A stretch of DNA of 64,000 nt from Nocardioidaceae bacterium SCSIO 66511 (GTDB lineage: Bacteria; Actinomycetota; Actinomycetes; Propionibacteriales; Nocardioidaceae). Of the stretch, positions 8,539-16,885 are shown piece by piece (position 1 is the stretch's first letter; every line of letters starts with the position of its first letter). The notes under the pieces were generated by a model, which was given only the letters and a program-made list of their open reading frames with translations, did not search any database and had not been told where the DNA came from. A program made the position numbers and the translations under genes. The stretch is from the NCBI GenBank assembly GCA_023100825.1, contig CP095846.1, positions 868,001-932,000 on the forward strand, written 5' to 3'.

Positions 8539-9318
8539 ATGACGGTCCCTGCCTTCCACCGGTACGTAGCACTCGGCGACTCCTTCACCGAAGGTGTGGG
8601 CGATCCGGACCCGACGCGGCCCAACGGCCTACGTGGGTGGGCCGACCGCGTGGCCGAGCAGCTCTCGTCGCTCACGCCCGACTTCGGGTACGCGAACCTC
8701 GCGATCCGAGGCAGGCTGTTGCGGCCCATCCTCGCGGAGCAGCTCGAACCGGCCGTTGCGCTGGATCCTGACCTCGTCACGGTCAATGCCGGCGCCAACG
8801 ACATCCTGCGGCCGAAGGTCGATATCGACGGACTGATGGCGAAGTACGACAGTGCGGTCGGCAAGCTCGCGGCAACGGGCGCGCGCGTACTCGTGTGGAC
8901 CGGGTTCGACCTCGGCTGGGCGCCGGTGTTCGGCAAGCTGCGCGGCCGGGTCGCGATCTACAACGAGCTCGTACGCGAGATCGTCGATCGCCATGGAGCA
9001 ACGTTGGTTGACTTCTGGCGACTGTCGGAGTACCGCGATCCCCGGCTGTGGGACATCGACCGGATGCACATGTCGCCGGCCGGACATCAGCGGATGGCGA
9101 TCGAGGTGCTCGACACCCTCGGCATCGAGCATGGCCTCGTACCCGACGACCTCGGCGATCGGCCACTGCTCAGTAAGAAGGAGCAGCGCGATGCCGACCT
9201 CGAATGGGCGAAGGCGTACGCGATGCCCTGGGTTCAGCGCCGCCTCAAGGGCACGTCGTCGGGCGACGGGGTTGCGGCGAAGCGGCCGACACTGCAGCCA
9301 ATCTCGATCGACAGCTGA
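8539..9318 (+). CDS. SGNH/GDSL-family hydrolase
   Basis: A 259-residue protein with all SGNH blocks: GDSFTEG (nucleophile Ser15), Gly61 region (ANLAIRGR), NAGANDI (Asn87) and DIDRMHMS (Asp174, His177). It lacks a signal peptide, so it is probably cytoplasmic. The family includes esterases, lipases and acyl-carbohydrate esterases; the substrate is not evident. It starts 13 bp after the regulator gene on the same strand and may be transcribed with it. A basic extension after the catalytic His carries KKEQRDADLEWAKAYAMPWV, which recurs in actinobacterial homologues. Confidence 0.88.
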   Translation: MTVPAFHRYVALGDSFTEGVGDPDPTRPNGLRGWADRVAEQLSSLTPDFGYANLAIRGRLLRPILAEQLEPAVALDPDLVTVNAGANDILRPKVDIDGLMAKYDSAVGKLAATGARVLVWTGFDLGWAPVFGKLRGRVAIYNELVREIVDRHGATLVDFWRLSEYRDPRLWDIDRMHMSPAGHQRMAIEVLDTLGIEHGLVPDDLGDRPLLSKKEQRDADLEWAKAYAMPWVQRRLKGTSSGDGVAAKRPTLQPISIDS

Positions 9319-9327
9319 GGCGGAGCA

Positions 9328-9386
9328 GAGTTCGCGGACTTCTCGTTGTTTTCGGCGCTCCGCAGCACCGAAAAGTCCGCGAACTC
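9328..9386 (+). repeat. 59 bp hairpin repeat, copy 1 (family 2)
   Basis: The perfect 14 bp arms GAGTTCGCGGACTT and AAGTCCGCGAACTC flank a loop of about 31 bases. About 52 of 59 positions match 48081-48139. It lies exactly between the convergent stops of the SGNH hydrolase and menF, where it could act as a two-way terminator. Confidence 0.8.
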
Positions 9387-9395
9387 TTCAGTACG

Positions 9396-10646
9396 TCAGC
9401 CGCCGAGCGAGTCGCGTACGGGGATCAGCTTGGCCTGGCTCTCGGCGAGCTCGGCCTGCGGGTCGGAGTCGGCGACGATGCCGCAGCCGGCGTAGAGACG
9501 TACGGTGTCACCGCAGACGCTGGCCGATCGAAGGGCGATGCCCCACTCGCCATCGCCGTTGCCGTCGATCCAGCCGACCGGGCCTGCGTAGCGGCCGCGG
9601 TCCATGCCCTCGATCTCGGCGATCAGGTCGACCGCGGTGGCGGTCGGGGTGCCGCCGACTGCGGCCGAGGGGTGAAGCGCGGCCGCGAGTCCCAAGGACG
9701 AGGTCGCGTCGTCGATCACGCCCGCAACGTCGGTTGCGAGGTGCATGACGTTCGGTAGATGGAGTACGAACGGAGACTCGGGCACGTTCATGCTCGAACA
9801 ATGCGGAGCGAGCGACTCGGCGACGGAGCGAACGGCGTACTCATGCTCCTCGAGGTCTTTGCTCGATCGGGCCAGTGAAGCGGCGAGCCGCAGGTCGTGT
9901 GCGTCGTCTCCGGTGCGCCGGATCGTGCCGGCGAGCACGCGCGAGGTGACGAGGCCGCGTTCGCGGCGTACGAGCATCTCCGGCGTGGCGCCGAACAGTC
10001 CGTCTACATGGAACGTCCAGCAGGCCGCGTAGCGATCGGCGAGACGCTGCAACGGCCAACGTACGTCGAGCGGGGTCGGTGTTTCGGCAACGAGGTCACG
10101 TGCGAGCACGACCTTGTCGAGGTCGCCGGCCTGGATGCGGCGTACGCCGTCTGCGACAACGAGCTCCCACTCGGCGCCGGACATCGAGCCGTCGGCGAAG
10201 GTGACGTCGGTCGGCCGCTCGGGTTCGTGGGTACGAAGGTCCGGCGGAGTGGCGAGCGCGCCGGAGCTGACGGTTGTGATCCAGCAGGAGTCGCCGCGGC
10301 GACCGACGATGACGCTCGGCACGACGAGCGCCGACTCCCCAGGGGAGTCGGCGAAGGCAAAGGAACCGAAGGCGACGAGCCCCGAGCCCGGCAGCCGGAC
10401 CTCGTCGCGGATGACGGCGCGCGTCGCGAGGTCGTTCCACCAGGAGTCGGCCTCCGCGAACCTGTTCGCGCCGGACGGGTTGATGGCCGTCGCGCGGCCC
10501 CACCCGACGATCCCGTCGGTGTGGTGAACCCACGCGAGCGACTCGTCGCGGGGGAGGAGGGCGAGTAGCGGGCCGGGGTCGTCGATCGGAACGCTTCGCA
10601 CCACGAGCGGACTCGTGTGCGGAGTCGATCCGGCAAGTTCGGTCAC
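9396..10646 (-). CDS. menF: Isochorismate synthase (MenF/DhbC type)
   Basis: A 416-residue chorismate-binding enzyme. The C-terminal two thirds hold the family landmarks: LARDLVAETP, the LAGTIRRTGDD stretch, SSKDLEEHEYAVRSVAE, ALHPSAAVGGTP and the metal-binding EIEGMDRGRYAGPVGW. It converts chorismate to isochorismate, the first step of the classical menaquinone route. The start is set at GTG 10646, because longer in-frame options run into menG, which is divergent. No Shine-Dalgarno sequence precedes it, so a leaderless message is plausible. A siderophore-type isochorismate synthase is the alternative, but the menG and nuo context favours menaquinone. Confidence 0.88.
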   Translation of the reverse strand: MTELAGSTPHTSPLVVRSVPIDDPGPLLALLPRDESLAWVHHTDGIVGWGRATAINPSGANRFAEADSWWNDLATRAVIRDEVRLPGSGLVAFGSFAFADSPGESALVVPSVIVGRRGDSCWITTVSSGALATPPDLRTHEPERPTDVTFADGSMSGAEWELVVADGVRRIQAGDLDKVVLARDLVAETPTPLDVRWPLQRLADRYAACWTFHVDGLFGATPEMLVRRERGLVTSRVLAGTIRRTGDDAHDLRLAASLARSSKDLEEHEYAVRSVAESLAPHCSSMNVPESPFVLHLPNVMHLATDVAGVIDDATSSLGLAAALHPSAAVGGTPTATAVDLIAEIEGMDRGRYAGPVGWIDGNGDGEWGIALRSASVCGDTVRLYAGCGIVADSDPQAELAESQAKLIPVRDSLGG

Positions 10647-10673
10647 GGAAGAAGAGTACGACCCAGGGGCGTC

Positions 10674-10687
10674 GTGACGGTCGTCAC
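10674..10687. promoter_or_regulatory. CRP-like palindrome between menF and menG
   Basis: GTGA-CGGTCG-TCAC matches the GTGA-N6-TCAC core recognised by CRP/FNR-family regulators. It lies in the 58 bp between the two divergent menaquinone gene starts, where one factor could govern both. An overlapping GTCAC-C-GTGAC dyad follows at once. Confidence 0.45.
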
Positions 10688-10704
10688 CGTGACACGCTTG
10701 CCGG

Positions 10705-11400
10705 ATGAACCGAGCGGATCTGGACAAGCGACCGGATGAAGTCGCGTCGATGTTCGACGATGTCGCCCGCCGTTACGACCTGACGAACGACGTACTCACC
10801 TTCGGCCTCGACCGGCAGTGGCGTTCGCGAGTTGTGCGGGCGATCGCGCCGCGGGCGGGCGAGCGCATTCTCGATCTCGCTGCTGGCACGGCTACGTCGA
10901 GTGATCCGCTCGATCGGGCAGGCGCTCGCGTTGTTGCATGCGACTTCTCTGTCGGCATGCTGCAGGTCGGCATGCGTCGGCGTCCCGGTCTCTCGTTCGT
11001 TGCGGGTGACGCGATGGCGCTGCCGTTCGCCGATGCGAGCTTCGATGCCGTGACCATCTCGTTCGGGCTGAGGAACGTCGCCGATGTCGACGGTGCGCTC
11101 ACTGAGATGGCGCGCGTGACGAAGCCGGGCGGGCGGCTGGTGGTCTGCGAGTTCAGCGACCCGACGTGGAAGCCCTTCCGCATCGTCTATCTGGAGTACC
11201 TGATGCGTGCGCTCCCGATGATCGCCCGACGCGTGTCGTCGAACCCCGCCTCGTACGTGTATCTCGCGGAGTCGATCCGGGCGTGGCCGAACCAACCCGA
11301 GCTCGCCGCGCGGATCGGCGACTGCGGCTGGACCGACGCGAAGTGGCAGAACCTGACGGGCGGCGTCGTCGCCATCCACCACGCCACTCGGGACGCCTAG
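10705..11400 (+). CDS. menG: Demethylmenaquinone methyltransferase
   Basis: A 231-residue class I SAM methyltransferase. The UbiE/MenG signature is clear: [20 protein letters not shown] near the N-terminus, SAM motif ILDLAAGTA, and the second signature region [12 protein letters not shown] with [15 protein letters not shown]. It methylates demethylmenaquinone in the final step of menaquinone synthesis at the membrane. It is divergent from menF and upstream of nuoA-N, whose enzyme reduces menaquinone. About 400 bp of regulatory DNA separates it from nuoA, so it is a separate unit. Confidence 0.93.
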   Translation: MNRADLDKRPDEVASMFDDVARRYDLTNDVLTFGLDRQWRSRVVRAIAPRAGERILDLAAGTATSSDPLDRAGARVVACDFSVGMLQVGMRRRPGLSFVAGDAMALPFADASFDAVTISFGLRNVADVDGALTEMARVTKPGGRLVVCEFSDPTWKPFRIVYLEYLMRALPMIARRVSSNPASYVYLAESIRAWPNQPELAARIGDCGWTDAKWQNLTGGVVAIHHATRDA

Positions 11401-11806
11401 CTTCGGCCAATTACGCAACGAATACGTACGCTAAATGCCCAGGTCAGCAAGGGATTTCGAGTCGGCACCCCCGGTTCGCACACCTGCCGCGTTCGTCCTA
11501 GACTGCACCTACCTATCACCCTTAGTGAAGACATTCACTAACAGCGTCGTTAGCGAGAGGGGCGGATGTGGCACGGCGGTGCCCGCACAGCATGACTCCT
11601 AATCACCCCGCCGGCCTGGTTCAAGGCCGCGTCTGCTCATCGGACGCCGGCTCGCGTGCCCCCGCATCCCGCCCGGCTGCGTTGCGGTCGCTCACAGGAG
11701 GAATCGGCTTCGGTTTCGCTCCCACGCCTTGCCGGACCGGGCGCGGAACCCCGCTCGCTGATCGACGCCCGATGAACAGACCCGGCCTTGACCAGAGGGC
11801 GTCCGC
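11401..11806 (+). promoter_or_regulatory. nuo operon upstream region with candidate promoter
   Basis: No supported gene lies in these 406 bases. A candidate promoter is TTCGCA (11475-11480), an 18 bp spacer, and TAGACT (11499-11504). It is followed by the Rex-like palindrome at 11522 and then a GC-rich leader of about 265 bases. A small hairpin (CGGCCT-GGTTCA-AGGCCG, about 11611-11628) lies in that leader. AGAGGG precedes nuoA. If the promoter is right, the leader is long enough for post-transcriptional control. Confidence 0.45.
11522..11541. promoter_or_regulatory. Rex-like operator upstream of nuoA
   Basis: The perfect 8-4-8 inverted repeat TTAGTGAA-GACA-TTCACTAA matches the GTGAA-N4-TTCAC core of Rex operators (TTGTGAA-N4-TTCACAA). 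Rex senses NADH/NAD+ and is known to control nuo in Streptomyces. The site lies about 280 bp before nuoA and just downstream of the candidate -10 box, a position suited to repression. Confidence 0.65.
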
Positions 11807-12166
11807 ATGAACATCTATATCCCGATCCTGGTGATCGGCGCGCTCGGTTTCGGCTTCGCGTTGTTCTCGCTCGCCGCGAGCGCGCTCGCCGGGCCGAAGC
11901 GCTACAACCGCGCGAAGTACGACTCCTACGAGTGCGGGATCCAGCCCACGCCGCAGCCCGCGGGCGGCGGCCGGGTGTCGATCAAGTACTTCATCACGGC
12001 GATGCTGTTCATCGTCTTCGACATCGAGATCGTCTTCCTCTACCCGTTCGCCGTCGCGTTCGATGCGCTCGACTGGTTCGCGCTCATCGCGATGGTGCTG
12101 TTCCTCATCGACGTCTCGATCGCCTACGCGTACGCCTGGAAGCGCGGCGGATTGGAGTGGGACTGA
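11807..12166 (+). CDS. nuoA: NADH-quinone oxidoreductase subunit A
   Basis: A 119-residue membrane subunit with three TM segments (about 5-27, 65-85, 92-112). The conserved loop [13 protein letters not shown] carries the Cys of the loop that gates the quinone pathway. [13 protein letters not shown] is the usual acidic TM2. It helps form the junction between the peripheral and membrane arms of complex I. It is the first gene of the 14-gene nuo operon; AGAGGG precedes its ATG and nuoB starts one base after its stop. Confidence 0.95.
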   Translation: MNIYIPILVIGALGFGFALFSLAASALAGPKRYNRAKYDSYECGIQPTPQPAGGGRVSIKYFITAMLFIVFDIEIVFLYPFAVAFDALDWFALIAMVLFLIDVSIAYAYAWKRGGLEWD

Positions 12167-12167
12167 C

Positions 12168-12722
12168 ATGGGCATCGAGGAGAAGCTCCCGAGCGGCATC
12201 CTGCTGTCGACGGTCGAGGGCCTTGCGGGCTACTTCCGTAAGGCGTCTCTGTGGCCCGCGACGTTCGGTCTCGCGTGCTGCGCCATCGAGATGATGACGA
12301 CCGGCGCACCGCGGTACGACCTCTCGCGGTTCGGCATGGAGGTCTTCCGGCCGTCCCCGCGCCAGGCCGACCTGATGATCGTCGCTGGCCGCGTCAGCAA
12401 CAAGATGGCGCCGGTGCTGCGTCAGATCTACGACCAGATGGCAGCCCCCAAGTGGGTGCTGGCGATGGGTGTCTGCGCCAGCTCCGGCGGCATGTTCAAC
12501 AACTACGCGATCGTGCAGGGCGTCGACCACGTCGTACCCGTCGACATGTACCTCCCCGGCTGCCCGCCGCGGCCGGAGATGCTGATCGACGCGATCCTCA
12601 AGCTGCACGACGACATCCAGCACACCAAGCTCGGTGCCAACCGCGCGGCCGAGATCGAGGAGCAGGAGCAGGCCGCGCTGACGGCGCTGCCGACGTCGCA
12701 GATGAAGGGGCTCTTGCGGTGA
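12168..12722 (+). CDS. nuoB: NADH-quinone oxidoreductase subunit B
   Basis: A 184-residue subunit carrying the terminal [4Fe-4S] cluster N2, which passes electrons to menaquinone. The four ligands are visible: Cys37 and Cys38 (LACCAIEMM), Cys103 ([10 protein letters not shown]) and Cys132 (LPGCPPRPE). ATG 12168 is chosen over a longer overlapping reading because it begins MGIEEKLP, like other actinobacterial NuoB. The TGA overlaps the GTG of nuoC. The Glu/Gln-rich C-terminal tail is longer than in E. coli. Confidence 0.95.
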   Translation: MGIEEKLPSGILLSTVEGLAGYFRKASLWPATFGLACCAIEMMTTGAPRYDLSRFGMEVFRPSPRQADLMIVAGRVSNKMAPVLRQIYDQMAAPKWVLAMGVCASSGGMFNNYAIVQGVDHVVPVDMYLPGCPPRPEMLIDAILKLHDDIQHTKLGANRAAEIEEQEQAALTALPTSQMKGLLR

Positions 12723-13489
12723 GCGAGAAGGACGAGCGCAAGGAGCCCGAGGTCGGCACCACGCCGCACGCCGACGACCAGCCGACGAAGGCCGACCAGA
12801 ACCTCCCCGAGAACACCCTGCCGGCACCGAGCGATGCCACCCAGCTGGAGGTTGTCGACGTACGCGAGGGCATGTTCGGCGTACGCGGCTCGGGCGACAC
12901 CTCGGGTTATGGGGGTCTCACCCGTCCGGTCGCGATGCCCGGGGCATCGCAGCGTCCGTTCGGTGGTTGGTTCGACGACGTCGCCGATCAGCTCGAGCGG
13001 GTCCTCGATGACGATGCCGCCGTCGAGAAGGTCGTCATCGACCGCGACGAGATGACTGTGTTCGTACGCCGCGAGGACATCCTCGGTGTCGTCCAGGCGA
13101 TGCGCGACGACCCGGACCTTCGGTTCGAACTGTGCAGTGGCATCTCCGGCGTGCATTACCCGCACGAGGCGGGGCGTGAGCTGCACGTCGTCTACCACCT
13201 GCTCTCGTTGACGCATAAGCGTCGTATCCGCCTCGAGGTCACCGCTCCCGACTCCGACCCACATGTGCAGTCGGTGGTGAGCGTCTACCCGACCGCCGAC
13301 TGGCATGAGCGCGAGACGTACGACTTCTTCGGCGTGATCTTCGACGGCCACCCGTCGCTGACCCGGATCCTGATGCCCGACGACTGGCCGGGCCACCCGC
13401 AGCGCAAGGACTACCCGCTCGGCGGCATCCCGGTCGAGTACAAAGGCGCAACCATTCCGCCACCCGATCAGCGGAGGTCCTACAACTGA
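12719..13489 (+). CDS. nuoC: NADH-quinone oxidoreductase subunit C
   Basis: A 256-residue protein starting at GTG in a GTGA overlap with nuoB. The first 85 or so residues are an acidic, low-complexity extension ([13 protein letters not shown]) not needed for the fold. The 30 kDa-subunit core follows, with the signature region [20 protein letters not shown] and [21 protein letters not shown] near the end. It is separate from NuoD here, unlike the NuoCD fusion of E. coli. It lies in the hydrophilic connecting module near the quinone site. Confidence 0.94.
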   Translation: MSEKDERKEPEVGTTPHADDQPTKADQNLPENTLPAPSDATQLEVVDVREGMFGVRGSGDTSGYGGLTRPVAMPGASQRPFGGWFDDVADQLERVLDDDAAVEKVVIDRDEMTVFVRREDILGVVQAMRDDPDLRFELCSGISGVHYPHEAGRELHVVYHLLSLTHKRRIRLEVTAPDSDPHVQSVVSVYPTADWHERETYDFFGVIFDGHPSLTRILMPDDWPGHPQRKDYPLGGIPVEYKGATIPPPDQRRSYN

Positions 13490-14823
13490 TGTCCACAACG
13501 GACCCGTACGCCAGCACTCAGGACACCACCGGCGGTCCGGTCTTCACCGTCACCGGCCAGGACTGGGACTCCGTCGTCAAGGGAGTCGACCTCGGCGAAG
13601 AACGCATCGTCGTCAACATGGGGCCGCAGCACCCGTCGACGCACGGCGTGCTGCGACTCATCCTCGAGCTCGACGGTGAGCAGGTGACCGAGGCCCGTTG
13701 CGGCATCGGCTACCTGCACACGGGCATCGAGAAGAACATGGAGTTCCGCAACTGGACGCAGGGCGTTACGTTCTGCACCCGGATGGACTACCTCTCGCCG
13801 CTGTACAACGAGGCGGCGTACGTCATGGGCGTCGAGAAGCTACTCGGCATCGAGGACGACATCACCGAGAAGGCCAGAGTGATGCGCGTCCTGCTGATGG
13901 AGATCAACCGCATCTCCTCGCATCTGGTCGCGATCGCGACCGGCGGTATGGAGCTCGGCGCGCTCACCGTCATGACGATCGGCTTCCGCGAGCGCGAGCT
14001 GTGCCTCGACATGCTCGAGTTGATCACCGGTCTGCGCATGAACCACGCGTTCATCCGGCCCGGCGGCGTCGCGCAGGACATGCCCGACGGCTCGATCGGC
14101 GAGATTCGCGACTTCGTCAAGCTGATGAAGAAGCGGCTCCCGGAGTACGCCGCTCTCTGCAACCAGAACCCCATCTTCAAGGGGCGCCTCGTCGACGTCG
14201 GCTACCTCGACCTCGCGGGCTGCCTTGCGCTCGGCATCACCGGGCCGCCGCTGCGAGCGACGGGCTACGACTGGGACCTCCGTCGCGATATGCCGTACTG
14301 GGGCTACGACGAGTTCGACTTCGACGTCGTCACCTGGGACACCGCCGACTCGTACGGACGCTTCCGCATCCGGCTCGACGAGATGTGGGAGTCGCTGCGC
14401 ATCATCGAGCAGGCGCTCGACCGCCTGGAGGGCCTCGAAGGCGCTCCGGTCATGGTCGGCGACAAGAAGATCGCCTGGCCTGCACAGCTCGCGATCGGCG
14501 CTGACGGCATGGGCAACTCCCTCGACCACATCCGCCACATCATGGGCGAGTCGATGGAGGCGCTGATCCACCACTTCAAGCTGGTGACCGAGGGCTTCCG
14601 CGTACCCGCCGGGCAGGCGTACGGCGTGGTCGAGTCGCCGCGTGGCGAGCTCGCATGCCATGTCGTCTCCGACGGTGGCACGCGCCCGTACCGCGCGCAC
14701 TTCCGCGATCCGTCCTTCGTGAACCTGCAAGGTACGTCGGTGATGTCCGAGGGCGGCATGGTCGCCGACGTGATCGTCGCGGTGGCCAGCATCGACCCGG
14801 TGATGGGAGGAGTTGACCGGTGA
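13489..14823 (+). CDS. nuoD: NADH-quinone oxidoreductase subunit D
   Basis: A 444-residue 49 kDa-type subunit that forms the quinone pocket with NuoB. Landmarks are [14 protein letters not shown] (conserved His-containing loop at the quinone head), [22 protein letters not shown]-type helix, [10 protein letters not shown] and the C-terminal DPVMGGVDR. It is related to the large subunit of [NiFe] hydrogenases but lacks the metal cysteines, as expected. Its ATG overlaps the nuoC stop, and its TGA overlaps the GTG of nuoE. Confidence 0.95.
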   Translation: MSTTDPYASTQDTTGGPVFTVTGQDWDSVVKGVDLGEERIVVNMGPQHPSTHGVLRLILELDGEQVTEARCGIGYLHTGIEKNMEFRNWTQGVTFCTRMDYLSPLYNEAAYVMGVEKLLGIEDDITEKARVMRVLLMEINRISSHLVAIATGGMELGALTVMTIGFRERELCLDMLELITGLRMNHAFIRPGGVAQDMPDGSIGEIRDFVKLMKKRLPEYAALCNQNPIFKGRLVDVGYLDLAGCLALGITGPPLRATGYDWDLRRDMPYWGYDEFDFDVVTWDTADSYGRFRIRLDEMWESLRIIEQALDRLEGLEGAPVMVGDKKIAWPAQLAIGADGMGNSLDHIRHIMGESMEALIHHFKLVTEGFRVPAGQAYGVVESPRGELACHVVSDGGTRPYRAHFRDPSFVNLQGTSVMSEGGMVADVIVAVASIDPVMGGVDR

Positions 14824-15581
14824 CACACGAGCTCACCGACGAGGTACGCGCCGAGCTGGGACAGATCATCGACCGCTACCCGCAATCGCGGTCGGCACTG
14901 CTGCCGATGCTGCACCTCGCACAGTCGGTCCAGGGCCGGGTCACACCGGAGGCCATCGAGCTGTGCGCCGAGATGCTCGACATCAGCGCGGCCGAGGTGT
15001 CCGGTGTCGCGACGTTCTACACGATGTACAAGCGTCGTCGGGTCGGCGACTACCACGTCGGCGTCTGCACCAACACGCTGTGCGCGGTCATGGGCGGCGA
15101 TCAGATCTTCGAGCGGCTCAAGGACCACCTCGACGTCGGCAACGACGAGACCACCGAAGACGGCAAGATCACGCTCGAGCACGTCGAGTGCAACGCGGCA
15201 TGCGATTTCGCGCCGGTGATGATGGTCAACTGGGAGTTCATGGACAACCAGACGCCGGAGTCGGCCGTCGAGGTCGTCGATGACCTGCGCGAGGGCAAGG
15301 AAGTCCACGCGACGCGTGGTGCGCGCATCTGCACGTGGCGCGAGGGCGAGCGCGTACTCGCGGGATTCTCCGACGACCGCGCCGACGAGGGCCCCGCTGC
15401 GGGCCCCGCATCTCTTGCCGGGCTGGAGCTTGCCCGCGAGAACGATTGGCACGCGCCAGGCATGGGCGCCCGCCCGACGTCGCGTCCGGAGCGGGCGACC
15501 GCCCGTACCGCCGAGGGTGCGGTCAAGCAGGCCGACACACAGCGCGCCGAGACAGAGACGAAGGGAGAGGTCGACAAGTGA
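14820..15581 (+). CDS. nuoE: NADH-quinone oxidoreductase subunit E
   Basis: A 253-residue thioredoxin-like [2Fe-2S] protein; the ligands are Cys83, Cys88, Cys124 and Cys128 (VCTNTLC and CNAAC). It pairs with NuoF in the NADH-oxidising module. The conserved fold ends near residue 165; about 85 further residues are Ala/Arg/Glu-rich and look disordered, as seen in several actinobacterial NuoE. AAGGGAGAGG near its 3' end is the ribosome binding site of nuoF. Confidence 0.94.
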   Translation: MTHELTDEVRAELGQIIDRYPQSRSALLPMLHLAQSVQGRVTPEAIELCAEMLDISAAEVSGVATFYTMYKRRRVGDYHVGVCTNTLCAVMGGDQIFERLKDHLDVGNDETTEDGKITLEHVECNAACDFAPVMMVNWEFMDNQTPESAVEVVDDLREGKEVHATRGARICTWREGERVLAGFSDDRADEGPAAGPASLAGLELARENDWHAPGMGARPTSRPERATARTAEGAVKQADTQRAETETKGEVDK

Positions 15582-16885
15582 CCGATACACTGACTCCCGT
15601 CCTCTCGGACAACTGGGACGCCGATCGTCCGTGGACCCTCGACGGCTACGGCCGTTACGACGCCCTGTCGAAGGCGCTCGCGATGGACCCCGACGACCTG
15701 ATCCAGCTGGTGAAGGACTCCGGTCTGCGCGGCCGCGGCGGCGCGGGCTTCCCGACCGGAATGAAGTGGGGCTTCATCCCACAGGGCGACGGCAAGCCGC
15801 ATTACCTCGTGGTCAACGCCGACGAGTCCGAGCCAGGTACGTGCAAGGACATCCCGTTGATGATGGCCAACCCGCACGTACTCATCGAGGGCATTGCGAT
15901 CTCCTCGTACGCGATCCGCGCCGAGAAGGCGTTCATCTACGTACGCGGCGAGGTGCTGCACGTCGTACGCAGGCTGCAGCGCGCCGTACAGGAGGCGTAC
16001 CTCGCCGGTTACCTCGGCAAGGACATCCTCGGTCGCGGTGTCGACGTCGACGTGATCGTGCACCCGGGTGCGGGCGCGTACATCTGCGGTGAGGAGACGG
16101 CGCTGCTCGACTCCCTCGAAGGTCGGCGCGGCCAGCCCCGGTTGCGGCCGCCGTTCCCGGCGGTCGCCGGTCTGTACGACTGCCCGACCGTGATCAACAA
16201 CGTCGAGTCGATCTCCTCGGTTCCGAGCATCGTCGCCAACGGCATCGACTGGTTCGGCTCGATGGGCACCGAGAAATCGAAGGGTATGACCCTCTACTCA
16301 CTGTCCGGCCACGTGAAGCGGCCCGGGCAGTACGAAGCGCCGCTCGGCATCACGCTGCGCGAGCTCCTCGACCTCGCCGGCGGAATGCGCGAGGGCAGCG
16401 AGCTGAAGTTCTGGACGCCGGGAGGGTCGTCGACCCCCATCCTGACCGCCGAGCATCTCGACATCCCGCTCGACTACGAGGGCGTCGGCGAGGCCGGTTC
16501 GATGCTGGGCACCAAGGCGCTGCAGATCTTCGACCAGACCACGTCGATGGTCCGCTGTGCGTTGAGGTGGACCGAGTTCTACAAGCACGAGTCCTGCGGC
16601 AAGTGCACGCCGTGTCGCGAGGGCACCTTCTGGCTGGTCCAGGTGCTCGAACGTCTGGAGGCGGGCAAGGGCACCCAGGACGACGTCGAGCTGCTGCTCG
16701 ACCAGTGCGACAACATCGTGGGTCGGGCGTTCTGCGCCCTCGGAGACGGCGCTGCCGCACCGATCACCTCTGGCATCAAGTACTTCCGCGAGGAGTTCGA
16801 GGCCGGTTTGCACACGCCGGCGTGGGAGCTCTTCCCGTACCAGGCATCGACGCTGTTCGCGCAGCCGGAAGGAGCGTCGGCATGA
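15578..16885 (+). CDS. nuoF: NADH-quinone oxidoreductase subunit F (NADH/FMN-binding)
   Basis: A 435-residue subunit starting at GTG 15578, four bases into the nuoE stop. RGRGGAGFP (51-59) and [11 protein letters not shown] bind FMN and [17 protein letters not shown] is the second glycine-rich element. A [4Fe-4S] site [11 protein letters not shown] lies near residue 345, with a fourth Cys in the GRAFCALGD loop. It oxidises NADH and passes electrons to NuoG. The start is far shorter than the longest open frame, but the RBS and alignment fit. Confidence 0.95.
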   Translation: MTDTLTPVLSDNWDADRPWTLDGYGRYDALSKALAMDPDDLIQLVKDSGLRGRGGAGFPTGMKWGFIPQGDGKPHYLVVNADESEPGTCKDIPLMMANPHVLIEGIAISSYAIRAEKAFIYVRGEVLHVVRRLQRAVQEAYLAGYLGKDILGRGVDVDVIVHPGAGAYICGEETALLDSLEGRRGQPRLRPPFPAVAGLYDCPTVINNVESISSVPSIVANGIDWFGSMGTEKSKGMTLYSLSGHVKRPGQYEAPLGITLRELLDLAGGMREGSELKFWTPGGSSTPILTAEHLDIPLDYEGVGEAGSMLGTKALQIFDQTTSMVRCALRWTEFYKHESCGKCTPCREGTFWLVQVLERLEAGKGTQDDVELLLDQCDNIVGRAFCALGDGAAAPITSGIKYFREEFEAGLHTPAWELFPYQASTLFAQPEGASA

